Shown in pieces: positions 1-10,760 of a DNA stretch of 63,037 nt. Source of the stretch: JBFMFH01 sp040752275 (GTDB lineage Bacteria > Acidobacteriota > Vicinamibacteria > Vicinamibacterales > JAKQTR01); NCBI GenBank assembly GCA_040752275.1, contig JBFMFH010000021.1, forward strand, positions 1-63,037, in the 5' to 3' direction. The notes beneath the pieces were generated by a model. The model ran no database searches. It worked only from the letters and a program-made list of their open reading frames with translations, and was not told where the DNA came from. Every line of letters begins with the position of its first letter. Within the stretch, counting starts at the first letter, position 1. The translations under genes were made by a program, and so were the position numbers.

Positions 1-447
1 GTCCCGGCCGGTCAGCGCGACGACCACGAGACCGCCGGCGCGCGCCGCGGCGAAGGCCGCGAGCACGTTCGCCGACTGCCCGCTCGTCGAGATGCCCAGC
101 GCGATGTCGCCCGACCGGCCCAACGCCTCGATCTGCCTGGCGAACACGCGGTCGAACGCGTAGTCGTTGGCCAGGGCCGTCAGAATGCTGGTGTCCGTCG
201 TCAGGGCAATGGACGCGAGCGCCCGGCGTTCGCGCGTGAAGCGGCCGACCAGTTCCGCCGCGAAGTGCTGCGCGTCGGCCGCGCTCCCGCCGTTGCCGAA
301 GACGAGGATCTTCCCGCCCATGCCGAGGCACTCGATCATCGCGCGGGCGGCGTCAGCCGATGGCCCCGCGCTCGGCGCCACCGACGCCTCGTGCAGCCGG
401 GCGGAATCCCCGAGCACGCTGGCGATGTGCGCGGCGGCGTCGATCAC
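1..447 (-). CDS. gmhA: Phosphoheptose isomerase, 3' end cut by window edge
   Basis: SIS-domain sedoheptulose-7-phosphate isomerase, first step of ADP-heptose synthesis for the LPS inner core. The minus-strand translation shows the SIS signature GNGGSAADAQHFAAELVGRF, then ALTTDTSILTALANDY and the ligand-binding loop GISTSGQSANVLAA, all typical of GmhA. The start is GTG at 447: the GTG overlaps the nuoC stop as GTGA, implying translational coupling. About 149 codons are visible and the C-terminus lies outside the window. Its partners gmhB, hldE-NT and the heptosyltransferases lie at 16-20 kb. Placement directly behind nuoC is odd. Confidence 0.9.
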   Translation of the reverse strand, partial: MIDAAAHIASVLGDSARLHEASVAPSAGPSADAARAMIECLGMGGKILVFGNGGSAADAQHFAAELVGRFTRERRALASIALTTDTSILTALANDYAFDRVFARQIEALGRSGDIALGISTSGQSANVLAAFAAARAGGLVVVALTGRD

Positions 448-1004
448 CGGGACCCGTCCTCCCGCACGGCGCGGTCCCGGCGGATGTTGGCGCGGAACTG
501 CTCGGCAGTCAGCTGGATCGCCTCATCGGTCTTGACCGGCCGGTTCACCTGTACGGGGTAGTCCTTGCGCTGCGGGTGGCCCTCCCAGTCCTCGGGCGTG
601 AGAAGCCGCCGCAGGTCGGGATGGCCGCTGAACACGACGCCCATCAGATCCCACACCTCGCGTTCCAGGAAGTTCGCCGCCGGCCAGACGTCAGTGGCCG
701 TGGGCACGCGCGGATCGGCGCCGCCGACGGCGATCTTCACGCGCAGCCGGGCGGGCGGATGAAGGTCGGGCGCGACCAGGTGGTAGTTGAGTTCGAATCG
801 CGGGTCCTTGGGAAGCAGGTCCACGCCGGCGATGTCCACCAGGGCCGTGAAGGCGAGACCGGCGTCGTCGCGCAGCGCCACGGCCACGGCGGGCCACCGG
901 GAAGGCGGCACGGCCACGGTCGGCTGGTCGCCGTGCGCCAGGGCCTCGACCGAGGCGCCCGGCACGAGCGCGTTCAGGGCTGTCGCGATGCTGGCTGCGT
1001 CCAT
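444..1004 (-). CDS. nuoC: NADH-quinone oxidoreductase subunit C
   Basis: 30-kDa subunit of the peripheral arm of complex I, 186 aa. It carries the family signature around residues 115-135 (FLEREVWDLMGVVFSGHPDL) followed by RRLLTPEDWEGHPQRKDYP, the hallmark of NuoC/Nqo5. The start at 1004 (MDAASIATAL) is preferred over an in-frame Met at 1106, because the longer form would run deep into nuoB and add a non-homologous arginine-rich leader. It is the third gene of nuoA-B-C and is not fused to NuoD. The next gene is gmhA instead of nuoD, so the rest of complex I must be elsewhere. Confidence 0.92.
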   Translation of the reverse strand: MDAASIATALNALVPGASVEALAHGDQPTVAVPPSRWPAVAVALRDDAGLAFTALVDIAGVDLLPKDPRFELNYHLVAPDLHPPARLRVKIAVGGADPRVPTATDVWPAANFLEREVWDLMGVVFSGHPDLRRLLTPEDWEGHPQRKDYPVQVNRPVKTDEAIQLTAEQFRANIRRDRAVREDGSR

Positions 1005-1021
1005 AGAGGTGTGACCCGCTT

Positions 1022-1492
1022 CTAGCTGCGGAACGAGCGCTGCTCGTCGATCTTCCGCTGCAGCTGGACGATCCCGTAGATGAGCGCCTCGGGACGGGGG
1101 GGACACCCGGGCACGAAGACGTCAACCGGGACGACCTTGTCGACGCCCTGCACGATCGCGTAGTTGTCGAACACCCCGCCGACCGACGCGCAGGCTCCCA
1201 TCGAAATCACCCACTTCGGCTCGGGCATCTGATCGTAGATGCGCCGCAGGACCGGCGCCATCTTGCGCGACACCCGGCCGGCGACGATCATCAGATCCGC
1301 CTGCCGGGGCGACGCCCGGAAGACCTCGGCGCCGAAGCGGGCGATATCGTAGCGCGACGCACCCATCGACATCATCTCGATGGCGCAACACGCCAGCCCG
1401 AAGGTCACGGGCCAGAGCGACGAACGGCGCGCCCACTGGACCACTTTCTCGACGGTCGTGGTCAGAACCGGGATGTCCAGATCGTTGGCCAT
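1022..1492 (-). CDS. nuoB: NADH-quinone oxidoreductase subunit B
   Basis: Complex I 20-kDa subunit that binds the N2 [4Fe-4S] cluster, the last carrier before quinone. It is 156 aa, the normal length. Visible motifs are FGLACCAIEMMSMGASRYD with the tandem-Cys ligand pair, then MGACASVGGVFDNYAIVQGVD and VFVPGCPPRPEALIYG, which supply the remaining two Cys ligands. It is followed by nuoC after 17 bp and preceded by nuoA about 100 bp upstream. Cytoplasmic, at the membrane interface. Confidence 0.96.
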   Translation of the reverse strand: MANDLDIPVLTTTVEKVVQWARRSSLWPVTFGLACCAIEMMSMGASRYDIARFGAEVFRASPRQADLMIVAGRVSRKMAPVLRRIYDQMPEPKWVISMGACASVGGVFDNYAIVQGVDKVVPVDVFVPGCPPRPEALIYGIVQLQRKIDEQRSFRS

Positions 1493-1594
1493 GATGGCTC
1501 GTTGACCGGCTCCCCCGCCTGGCGCGCTGGCGCGCGCGCTGCAGGTCGGAACGCCAGCCGCCTTGCGGGCAAACGGGCTCGAGCGGCGGGCCGC

Positions 1595-1966
1595 TCAGGC
1601 CCGGTCCCAATCCAGCGCGCCTTTCCTCCACACGTAGATGTAGCCGGCTGCCAGGACCGCGAAGAAGACGAGCACCTGCGCGAAGCCGAGCCACCGCAGG
1701 TCCCGCAAGGCCATGGCCCACGGGTACAGGAAGGCAACCTCGATGTCGAACAGCAGGAAGATCATCGCCACCAGGTAGAACTTCACCGACTGGCGTTCGC
1801 GGGCATCCCCGACGGGCGGCACGCCGCACTCGTAGGGAGCATCCTTGACGGGACTGGGCTTGCGCGGCCCGACCAGTTTGGCGAAGAGAATCGACCCGAG
1901 CCCGAAGGCAACGCCCAACAGCGCGAGGAGGACGATGAACAACCATCCCTGCATGATGGTCATCAT
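1595..1966 (-). CDS. nuoA: NADH-quinone oxidoreductase subunit A
   Basis: Membrane subunit of complex I with three hydrophobic helices (near residues 8-28, 62-82 and 91-111) and the conserved loop YECGVPPVGDARERQSVKFY between the first two, ending in the FDIEVAFLYPWA helix. It is 123 aa if started at Met 1966; alternative in-frame Mets lie at 1963 and 1954. The longer upstream reading would translate the heptad repeat tract and is not credible. First gene of nuoABC; its upstream region is the repeat tract at 1999-2059, shared with a divergent glycosyltransferase. Confidence 0.93.
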   Translation of the reverse strand: MMTIMQGWLFIVLLALLGVAFGLGSILFAKLVGPRKPSPVKDAPYECGVPPVGDARERQSVKFYLVAMIFLLFDIEVAFLYPWAMALRDLRWLGFAQVLVFFAVLAAGYIYVWRKGALDWDRA

Positions 1967-1998
1967 GCTAGCGGACGAGGGGGAGGAGGGGCAAGTTC

Positions 1999-2059
1999 CG
2001 GGATTCGGGATTCGGGATTCGGGATTCGGATTCGGGATTCGGATTCGGGATTCGGGATT
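1999..2059. repeat. Heptad tandem repeat (CGGGATT)n
   Basis: Nine tandem units: seven are the 7-mer CGGGATT and two are 6-mers (CGGATT, at 2027-2032 and 2040-2045). The tract fills the 120-bp divergent intergenic region between nuoA (minus) and the glycosyltransferase (plus). Every unit carries a GATTC, that is a GANTC site. No direct-repeat/spacer structure is present, so it is not a CRISPR. Confidence 0.95.
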
Positions 2060-2086
2060 CGCTTGCTGTGGTACCTTTGGGGGCGG

Positions 2087-3460
2087 ATGCGTGTCGCCTG
2101 GTTCAGTCCCCTGCCACCCCACCGGTCTGGCATTGCCGCCTATAGCGCGGAACTGCTGCCCCGCCTGGCCGGGGCCCACGCGATCGAGGCCTTCGTCGAT
2201 GATGGCGACGGCAGCGGCGGGGCCGAGGCGGCCCGCGCGTTACCCGCTGTCCGGGTCCTCGGGGCGCATCAGTACCCCGTGCGTCAGGCCAGGGCGCCGT
2301 ACGACGTCACCGTGTATCAGTTGGGCAACGATCTGTGCCACGACTACATGTGGCCGTACCTGGTGCGCTACCCTGGCTTGGTCACCCTGCACGACGCCCA
2401 GTTGCATCAGGCGCGAGCCCGGGGACTCATCCGGCGCTTCCGCTACGCGGACTATCGGGCGGAGTTTGCCTACTGCCATCCCGAGGTCCCCGCCGATGTC
2501 GCCACGCTCGTCATCGCCGGCCTCGGCGGATCCTTGTACTACCTGTGGCCGATGCTGAGAATCGCGGTGGAGGCGGCCGCGTGTGTCGCAGTCCATACGC
2601 CCTTCCTGGCACGGGAGATCGAATCCTCCCACCCTGGGTGCGCGTGTTTCCGCGTTCGCTCGGGCGTCGAGGATGTTCCCGCAGCAGCGGCGGCGCAGGC
2701 AGCCGGACTCCGGCGGACGCTCGGCATCCCGGACCAGGCCGTCGTGTTCGGCTCCTTCGGCCGCGTGACGCCGGAGAAGCGTCTGAGCGCCCTCCTGCTC
2801 GCCTTGGCGCAGGTCGCGCCGCTCCTTCCGGACCTGCGGCTGCTGGTCGTCGGCGAGACGCCGGAGTACTACGACCTGCTCGCCGAGGCCCGGGAACTCG
2901 GCGTCGCCGACCGTGTGACGATGACCGGCTACGTGAGCGATGCGGCGCTGCCGGCCTACCTGGCCGCGGTCGACGTGTGCGTCAACCTGCGCTGGCCCAC
3001 CGCGCACGAGACATCCGCAGCGTGGCTCCGGTGCCTCGCGGCCGCCAAGCCCACCATCATCAACGACCTCGTCCATGTCGGCGACGTCCCGAGCCTCGAT
3101 CTGCGATCGATGCTCACGCTGAACGCCGCCGGGCCGGCCGACGACCCGGTCTGCGTGTCAATCGATCTGGTCGATGAGGTTCCAACCTTGCGCCGGGCGT
3201 GGCGCTTGCTGGGCACGGATCCGCAGCTCCGTTCCCGCCTTGGGGCCGCCGGCCGGCGGTACTGGGAAGCGCATGCGACTCTTGCCCGGATGGCGCTGGA
3301 CTACGAGAACGCGCTGCGCGTGGCGGCCGGCGCCCGGGCAGGGACGGCCCGGCAGGCGGACGCCCGGGCCGGCTGGCCCCCGCATCTGCGTGCCGACGGC
3401 ACTGCCAAGGCGCGAGCCATCGGCCAGGCGGTTGGTGCGCTGCCGGATTGGCTGGAGTGA
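2087..3460 (+). CDS. GT4-family glycosyltransferase
   Basis: Glycosyltransferase of the GT-B fold, 457 aa. The N-terminus MRVAWFSPLPPHRSGIAAYS is the usual GT4 donor-side start (SGIA loop). The C-terminal half shows FGSFGRVTPEKRLSALLLA and LRLLVVGETPEYYDL, then VTMTGYVSDAALPAYLAAVD and a variant of the sugar-nucleotide binding EX7E region (AHETSAAWLRCLAAAKPTI). The start at 2087 excludes the repeat tract that the longer open frame would translate. It probably adds a sugar to a surface polysaccharide. Acceptor and donor cannot be told from sequence. It is followed by a methyltransferase after 32 bp. Confidence 0.85.
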   Translation: MRVAWFSPLPPHRSGIAAYSAELLPRLAGAHAIEAFVDDGDGSGGAEAARALPAVRVLGAHQYPVRQARAPYDVTVYQLGNDLCHDYMWPYLVRYPGLVTLHDAQLHQARARGLIRRFRYADYRAEFAYCHPEVPADVATLVIAGLGGSLYYLWPMLRIAVEAAACVAVHTPFLAREIESSHPGCACFRVRSGVEDVPAAAAAQAAGLRRTLGIPDQAVVFGSFGRVTPEKRLSALLLALAQVAPLLPDLRLLVVGETPEYYDLLAEARELGVADRVTMTGYVSDAALPAYLAAVDVCVNLRWPTAHETSAAWLRCLAAAKPTIINDLVHVGDVPSLDLRSMLTLNAAGPADDPVCVSIDLVDEVPTLRRAWRLLGTDPQLRSRLGAAGRRYWEAHATLARMALDYENALRVAAGARAGTARQADARAGWPPHLRADGTAKARAIGQAVGALPDWLE

Positions 3461-3492
3461 CGCCGCCCGAGCGGGCACGACGAGGTGGAGAC

Positions 3493-4974
3493 ATGTTCCT
3501 GTGGCGCAGGCTGAACCCGGACGAGGTCGAGCGGCTTCGCAAGGGCCGCGAGGAGGCGGATCGCCGCTACAACGAGGCGCTCACCGCGCTCGACAGCGCG
3601 ATCCCTCCGCGGCGTGAGGTCCCCCATCCACCCCCCGGCTACGATGAGCACCAGGTCACGCCGCTCAACGAACGGTGGGAGATCCTGGCCAGCAACGACC
3701 TCGACGGACTCGGCGGGTGGAGGGGCCGCGTGGCCCGGGTCTTCTGGCCGCTGCTCCGCCCGCTGTTCGAGCGGCAGCAGGCGTTCAACTCGGCTCTCGT
3801 CGACCACGTCAACCGGAACGTCCCCGTCCACCGGGCGGCGCGGGAATCGGCGGCAAGCGCCCTGGCATTCGCGCGGGATCAGATGGAGCTCGCCGCCGCC
3901 TTCTACAACCGGCTGATTCTCTATCTGCAGACCGTCACGGCCTACATCGACACGAAGGACCGGGATGAGACGCAGGCACAGGTCATCAACGGCCTGTCGG
4001 CGGGGATCGACGCCGTCTCGCAGGAAATGCACCGCCGCTGGGAAGCCATGCAGGCGCGCGAGCAGCGCTTCAACGGGGCGCTCGATGAACTCCGCACGAG
4101 TGTGGCGGCCGTGCAGCAGACCGGCCTCGTGCTGAAGCGGGAACTCGAGCGGCTGCTGCACCCGGCCGCCCGGCCGACCGCACCGCTGGCAGCCGCCCAG
4201 GCGCCGCCGCCCGGGGCCATCGGACAGGCGCCTGCGCCGGTGCCGCCTTCGCCGCGGCTGGGCGTCGACGAACTCAGCGCCCATCGGTACCTCGGTTTCG
4301 AGAACAAGTTCCGGGGATCGCAGGAGAGCATCAGGGATCGCCAGGCTTCGTATGTCGACCTCTTCGCTGGCGCAAGCGAGGTGCTCGATCTCGGGTGCGG
4401 CCGCGGCGAGTTCCTGGCGCTGCTGAAGGAGCGAGGCATTCGGGCTCGGGGCCTGGACGCCAACCACGAAATGGTCGAAGTGTGCCGGGCGCACAACCTG
4501 GAGGTGGATCGCGGGGACGCGCTCGACTATGTCGCGTCGCTTCCCGACGGGGCGCTCGGGGGCCTCATCGCCATTCAGGTCGTCGAGCACTTCCCGCCGC
4601 CGTACCTCGTCCGCCTGCTCGACGTGGCGTACCACAAGCTCCGGCCCGGGGCGAGGATCGTGCTCGAGACGGTGAATCCGTCGAGCTGGATCGCCTTCTT
4701 CGAGGCCTACATCCGCGACATCACCCACGCCTGGCCGCTCCACCCGGAGACGCTCAAGTACCTCGTCGTCGCCTCCGGGTACCAACGCGTGGACGTGCGG
4801 TTCCTCTCGCCGGTCCCGGCCGATGCGCAGCTCCAGCCAATCCTGGTGCCGTCCGCCGGCGCGACGCCGCTTGCCGTCGCCAGCGTGGTGAAACCGTTCA
4901 ACGACAACATCGCCAAACTGAACGCACTGCTGTTCGGACCCACCGATTACGCGATCATCGGCGAGCGGCTCTAG
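3493..4974 (+). CDS. Coiled-coil SAM-dependent methyltransferase
   Basis: 493 aa, started at ATG 3493 behind a GAGGTGGAG ribosome site. Residues 1-235 are helical and charged with few prolines, consistent with a long coiled coil, followed by an Ala/Pro linker (about 236-255). The C-terminal half is a class I methyltransferase with motif I EVLDLGCGRGEFLALL, motif II around GLDANHEMVE and the post-motif LIAIQVVEHFPP. Similar fusions occur in O-antigen clusters, where WbdD-type proteins cap and measure polysaccharide chains, so a chain-terminating or sugar-methylating role is plausible. The kinase domain of WbdD is absent. Function is inferred from fold and context only. Confidence 0.75.
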   Translation: MFLWRRLNPDEVERLRKGREEADRRYNEALTALDSAIPPRREVPHPPPGYDEHQVTPLNERWEILASNDLDGLGGWRGRVARVFWPLLRPLFERQQAFNSALVDHVNRNVPVHRAARESAASALAFARDQMELAAAFYNRLILYLQTVTAYIDTKDRDETQAQVINGLSAGIDAVSQEMHRRWEAMQAREQRFNGALDELRTSVAAVQQTGLVLKRELERLLHPAARPTAPLAAAQAPPPGAIGQAPAPVPPSPRLGVDELSAHRYLGFENKFRGSQESIRDRQASYVDLFAGASEVLDLGCGRGEFLALLKERGIRARGLDANHEMVEVCRAHNLEVDRGDALDYVASLPDGALGGLIAIQVVEHFPPPYLVRLLDVAYHKLRPGARIVLETVNPSSWIAFFEAYIRDITHAWPLHPETLKYLVVASGYQRVDVRFLSPVPADAQLQPILVPSAGATPLAVASVVKPFNDNIAKLNALLFGPTDYAIIGERL

Positions 4975-5001
4975 TGCGTGGCGCAGACCGACCTGCACCA
5001 C

Positions 5002-5033
5002 GGACTGGAAGGGGATTGTGCCAGGTCCAGTCC
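5002..5033. terminator. Possible bidirectional terminator hairpin
   Basis: Between the convergent methyltransferase (ends 4974) and the sugar dehydrogenase (ends 5043). GGACTGG (5002-5008) pairs with CCAGTCC (5027-5033) around an 18-nt loop. There is no clear U tract, so this is weak. Confidence 0.3.
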
Positions 5034-5042
5034 TGTCGTGGC

Positions 5043-6347
5043 CTACAGCCGGAAGATGTGCGGCGCCTTGAACTGCCTCAGGGCGTTGCGCGTGTCGACG
5101 ATGAGAGGAGCCGACGAGACGAGCGCCGCGTAGTCGAAGGCCTCGTGATCGGTGGTGATCACGACGCAATCCGGGCCGGAGGCGAGAGCCTCGGCCTCGC
5201 CGATGGACGCGTACGCATGACCGGCGTGCGAGAAGCCGGGGACGTGCGGATCGCTGTAGGTCACCGTCGCCCCGCGGCGCTGGAGCTGTTCGATGACGTC
5301 GATGGCCGGCGATTCGCGCATGTCACCGACGTTCTTCTTGTACGCGACGCCGAGAATGTGGATGCGCGATCCGTTGATGGCCTTCTTCTGCGAGTTCAGC
5401 GCATCGGCCACACGGGTGACCACGAACTCGGGCATCGACGAATTGACGTGCCCGGCCAGTTCGATGAAGCGCGCCTCGAATCCGTTCTGGCGGGCCTTCC
5501 AGGACAGGTAGAACGGGTCGATCGGGATGCAGTGGCCGCCGAGCCCCGGGCCCGGGTAGAAGGGCATGAACCCGAACGGCTTCGTCTTCGCCGCGTCGAT
5601 GACCTCCCACACGTCGATGTTCATCCGGTGGCACATCAGCGCCAGCTCGTTGACCAAACCGATGTTGACGGCGCGGAACGTGTTCTCTAGCAGTTTGGCC
5701 ATTTCCGCGACCACGGCCGAACTCACCGGCACCGTCCTCGTGACCACCGATCCGTAGAGGGCGCAGCCCAGATCCGTGCTGGCCTGGTCGATCCCGCCCA
5801 CGACCTTCGGAATGTCCTTCGTCAGAAACTGCGGATTGCCCGGATCGACGCGTTCGGGCGAGAACACGAGATGGAAGTCGTCTCCCGCCTTCAGACCCGT
5901 CTCCTCGAGCATCGGCCTGACGAGCTCGTCGGTCGTGCCGGGATACGTGGTGGACTCCAGGCTGATGAGCTGGCCCCGGCGCAGGCTGGCCTTGACGGCC
6001 TCGACCGCCTGCACGACGTAGGCCATGTCTGGATCTTTGGTCTTGCGCAAGGGCGTCGGGACGGCGATATCGATGACGTCCATGTCGCGCAGCGCCGACA
6101 TGTCGGTGGTCGCCCTGAAGGTGCCCCTGGCGACGACCTCGGCGAGATCCCTCGTCGGGACGTCGGGAATGTAGCTGCGCCCGGCGTTCAGCTCGGCCAC
6201 CTTGAACTGGTCGACGTCGAAGCCGGTGACCGGGAACCCGGCCTTGGCCAGCTCGACGGCGAGCGGAAGCCCGACGTAGCCCAGGCCGATGATGCCGACC
6301 GGAGTCTCCCGCTTCTGAATACGCTCGAGCAGACTCATGTGTGCCAT
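5043..6347 (-). CDS. UDP-sugar 6-dehydrogenase (WbpA/TviB type)
   Basis: NAD-dependent nucleotide-sugar dehydrogenase that oxidises C6 of a UDP-hexose (probably UDP-GlcNAc type) to a uronic acid. It is 434 aa, with three domains in order: Rossmann GIIGLGYVGLPLAVELAKAG (residues 18-37), the central helix region AEMAKLLENTFRAVNIGLVNE, then the catalytic PGPGLGGHCIPIDPFYLSW containing the active-site Cys. The GGHC form is typical of the UDP-N-acetylglucosamine dehydrogenases rather than GGSC of UDP-glucose dehydrogenase. The C-terminal UDP-binding domain starts near ILGVAYKKNVGDMRESP. A second start at 6338 is possible. Neighbours point to capsule or O-antigen synthesis. Confidence 0.88.
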   Translation of the reverse strand: MAHMSLLERIQKRETPVGIIGLGYVGLPLAVELAKAGFPVTGFDVDQFKVAELNAGRSYIPDVPTRDLAEVVARGTFRATTDMSALRDMDVIDIAVPTPLRKTKDPDMAYVVQAVEAVKASLRRGQLISLESTTYPGTTDELVRPMLEETGLKAGDDFHLVFSPERVDPGNPQFLTKDIPKVVGGIDQASTDLGCALYGSVVTRTVPVSSAVVAEMAKLLENTFRAVNIGLVNELALMCHRMNIDVWEVIDAAKTKPFGFMPFYPGPGLGGHCIPIDPFYLSWKARQNGFEARFIELAGHVNSSMPEFVVTRVADALNSQKKAINGSRIHILGVAYKKNVGDMRESPAIDVIEQLQRRGATVTYSDPHVPGFSHAGHAYASIGEAEALASGPDCVVITTDHEAFDYAALVSSAPLIVDTRNALRQFKAPHIFRL

Positions 6348-6378
6348 CCCACGTCGCGGCGACGCGGCCTCTCCGTCG

Positions 6379-7353
6379 TCAGACCGATCGGCGGCCCGAC
6401 AATCGGGCGATGTCCGCGTCCACCATCATGCCCACCAGTCCTGCGAAGTCGACCGATGGTTCCCAGCCCAGGGTCTTGCGGGCCTTGGCCGAATTCCCGA
6501 TGAGGTGATCCACTTCCGCCGGCCGCAGGAGGCTCGGATCGACCGTCACGTGCTGCTTCCATTCGAGGCCCGCATGCGTGAAGGCAATGGTGACCAGGTC
6601 CTTGACCGAGTGGCTCAGTCCCGTGGCCACGACGTAGTCGTCCGGCGTCGGCTGCTGGAGCATCAGCCACATGGCGCGCACGTAGTCGCCGGCGTAGCCC
6701 CAGTCGCGGTGCGCCTCGAGATTCCCGAGCGACAGCGAGTCGGCCATGCCGAGCTTGATCCGGGCCACGCCGACTGACACCTTGCGCGTGACGAACTCGA
6801 GCCCGCGGCGCGGCGATTCGTGGTTGAACAGGATCCCGGAGCACGCAAACAGACTGTAGCTCTCCCGGTAGTTGACGGTGATGTAGTGGCCGAAGGCCTT
6901 CGACACGCCGTACGGGCTGCGCGGGTAGAACGGTGTCATCTCGGTCTGGGGCACCTCGCGCACCTTGCCGAACATCTCGCTCGACGACGCCTGGTAGAAG
7001 CGGATCTTCGGATTGACGACCCTAATCGCCTCGAGCACCCGCGTGACACCCTGGGCGTTGAACTCCCCCGTCAGCATGGGCTGATCCCATGACGCTGGAA
7101 CGAAGGACATCGCGGCCAGGTTGTAGAGTTCGTCCGGGCGCTCGTCCTCGAGCAGGCGGATCAGGGACAACTGGTCGAGCAGGTCCGCCGGCCGGAGTCT
7201 GATGCGATCGACGAGGTGCTCGATGCGCTCCAGGTTCGGGGCGCTCAGCCGGCGAATCACGCCCGTCACCTCGTAGCCCTGTTCGAGGAGGAATTCGGCG
7301 AGGTAGGATCCATCCTGCCCCGTGATGCCTGTAATCACCGCCTTCTTGGCCAT
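6379..7353 (-). CDS. gmd: GDP-mannose 4,6-dehydratase
   Basis: Short-chain dehydrogenase-type enzyme converting GDP-D-mannose to GDP-4-keto-6-deoxymannose, precursor of GDP-fucose, GDP-rhamnose or perosamine. It is 324 aa. Seen: AVITGITGQDGSYLAEFLLEQG (NAD(P) fold), ASSSEMFGKVREVPQTE with the catalytic Ser/Glu pair, YPRSPYGVSKAFGHY with the YxxxK dyad, and LFNHESPRRGLEFVTRK. Slightly shorter than E. coli Gmd (373 aa), like many short bacterial forms. The start at 7353 (MAKKAVITG) has GAAGGG upstream. No GDP-4-keto sugar reductase is seen immediately nearby. Divergent from lhgO. Confidence 0.9.
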   Translation of the reverse strand: MAKKAVITGITGQDGSYLAEFLLEQGYEVTGVIRRLSAPNLERIEHLVDRIRLRPADLLDQLSLIRLLEDERPDELYNLAAMSFVPASWDQPMLTGEFNAQGVTRVLEAIRVVNPKIRFYQASSSEMFGKVREVPQTEMTPFYPRSPYGVSKAFGHYITVNYRESYSLFACSGILFNHESPRRGLEFVTRKVSVGVARIKLGMADSLSLGNLEAHRDWGYAGDYVRAMWLMLQQPTPDDYVVATGLSHSVKDLVTIAFTHAGLEWKQHVTVDPSLLRPAEVDHLIGNSAKARKTLGWEPSVDFAGLVGMMVDADIARLSGRRSV

Positions 7354-7415
7354 GCACCCGCCCTTCACCGAAACGGCAACACCCCATCTTAGGGGGTTCG
7401 GCGAGAACCGCGCAA

Positions 7416-9431
<2,016 letters not shown>

Positions 9432-9432
<1 letters not shown>

Positions 9433-10727
9433 CAAATGGCGTCGCCTCCTGGCGTGAATGCGCGCATCTTCTCGTCGTCGAAGACCCCCTCCCACCGCGC
9501 GACGACCACCGTCGAGATGCAGTTGCCCATGACGTTGACGGCGGTCCGGCCCATGTCCATGATCTGGTCGATGCCCAGCAGGATGGCGGCCCCTTCGAGG
9601 GGGAGGCCGAACTGGGTCAGCGTCGCAGTCAGCACGACGAGCGCGGCCCGCGGCACGCCGGCCACGCCCTTGCTTGTCAACATGAGCGTCAGCATCATGA
9701 TCATCTGCTGCCCCAGCGTCATGTCGAGGCCCGCCAGCTGGGCGACGAAGACGCTGGCCAGGGAGAGGTACAGCGTCGTGCCGTCCAGATTGAAGCTGTA
9801 GCCGGTCGGAAGCACGAATCCCACGATGTTCTTGGGCGCGCCGAAGCGCTCCATGATCTGCAGCGCCTTCGGGAGCGCCGCCTCGCTGCTGGCCGTCGTG
9901 AAGGCGATCAGGAAGGGTTCCCTGATGGCACTCACGAACTTCAGGAACGGAATCCTGACCAGGTACGACACGCCGCCGATCACGACGATCACGAAGACGA
10001 GGAGACCGCCGTACATCAGCAGCACGAGCTTGCCGAGGGTGTACAGGATGGCGAAGCCCTTGTCGCCCACGGTGGCGGCGATCGCCGCCATGACGCCGAT
10101 GGGCGCGAAGGCCATGACGTAGCCGGTGAACTTGAACATCACCTGCGCGACGCTGTCGAAGACCTCGAGCACCGGCTTGCCCTTCTCGCCGACCGCCGCC
10201 AGCGCGACGCCGAAGAAGCTCGAGAACACCACCAGCTGCAGGATGTCGTTCTTCGCCATGGCGTCGACAACCGACGTCGGGAACAGATGCAGGAAGATGT
10301 CCCAGGCGCTCTGCTGCTTCTGCGCCATCGCCGCCAGCGCCGCCGTGTCGCCGCCGATCGGCACCGCGAGTCCGGAACCCGGCTGGAACCAGTTGACCAG
10401 GCCAAGGCCCCAGAAGAGCGCGATCGTCGTCGCGACCTCGAAGTAGATGATGGCCTTCAGTCCGATGCGGCCCATCGACTTGATGTCGCCGGTCCCCGCG
10501 ATGCCCACGACAAGAGTCGCAAACAGCAGCGGCGCGATGATCATCTTGATCATCTTCAGGAAGGCGTCGGCCAGCGGCTTGATCGAGACGCCGAACGACG
10601 GCCAGGCGTACCCGATGAGAATGCCGATCGCGAGTCCGATGAAGATCTGCGTGGTGACACCCGGAACCCTGGTGCGGCGGGCAGGGGCCGGCGCGTCAGC
10701 GGGAAGCTGGACGTTCACTGTGGCCAA
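9432..10727 (-). CDS. Dicarboxylate/amino acid:cation symporter
   Basis: DAACS (GltP/DctA/GltPh) family transporter, 431 aa, with about eight membrane helices and two re-entrant hairpins. HP1 contains the serine-rich AFTTASSEAALPKAL. The NMDGTT-like motif of TM7 is present as FNLDGTTLYLSLASVFVAQ. TM8 carries GIDQIMDMGRTAVNVMGNC with the substrate-binding Asp/Arg/Asn. Likely imports glutamate, aspartate or C4-dicarboxylates with Na+ or H+. It lies between rfbD and the aminotransferase; a functional link with them is not evident. Confidence 0.88.
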
Positions 10728-10760
10728 CTCCTCGTAGGGGCCGGACGCCGGATCGGGCGG

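Noticed and set aside
1999..2059. CRISPR array
   Set aside because: Units are contiguous 7-mers without spacers, and no cas gene is nearby. The same holds for 8518-8565.
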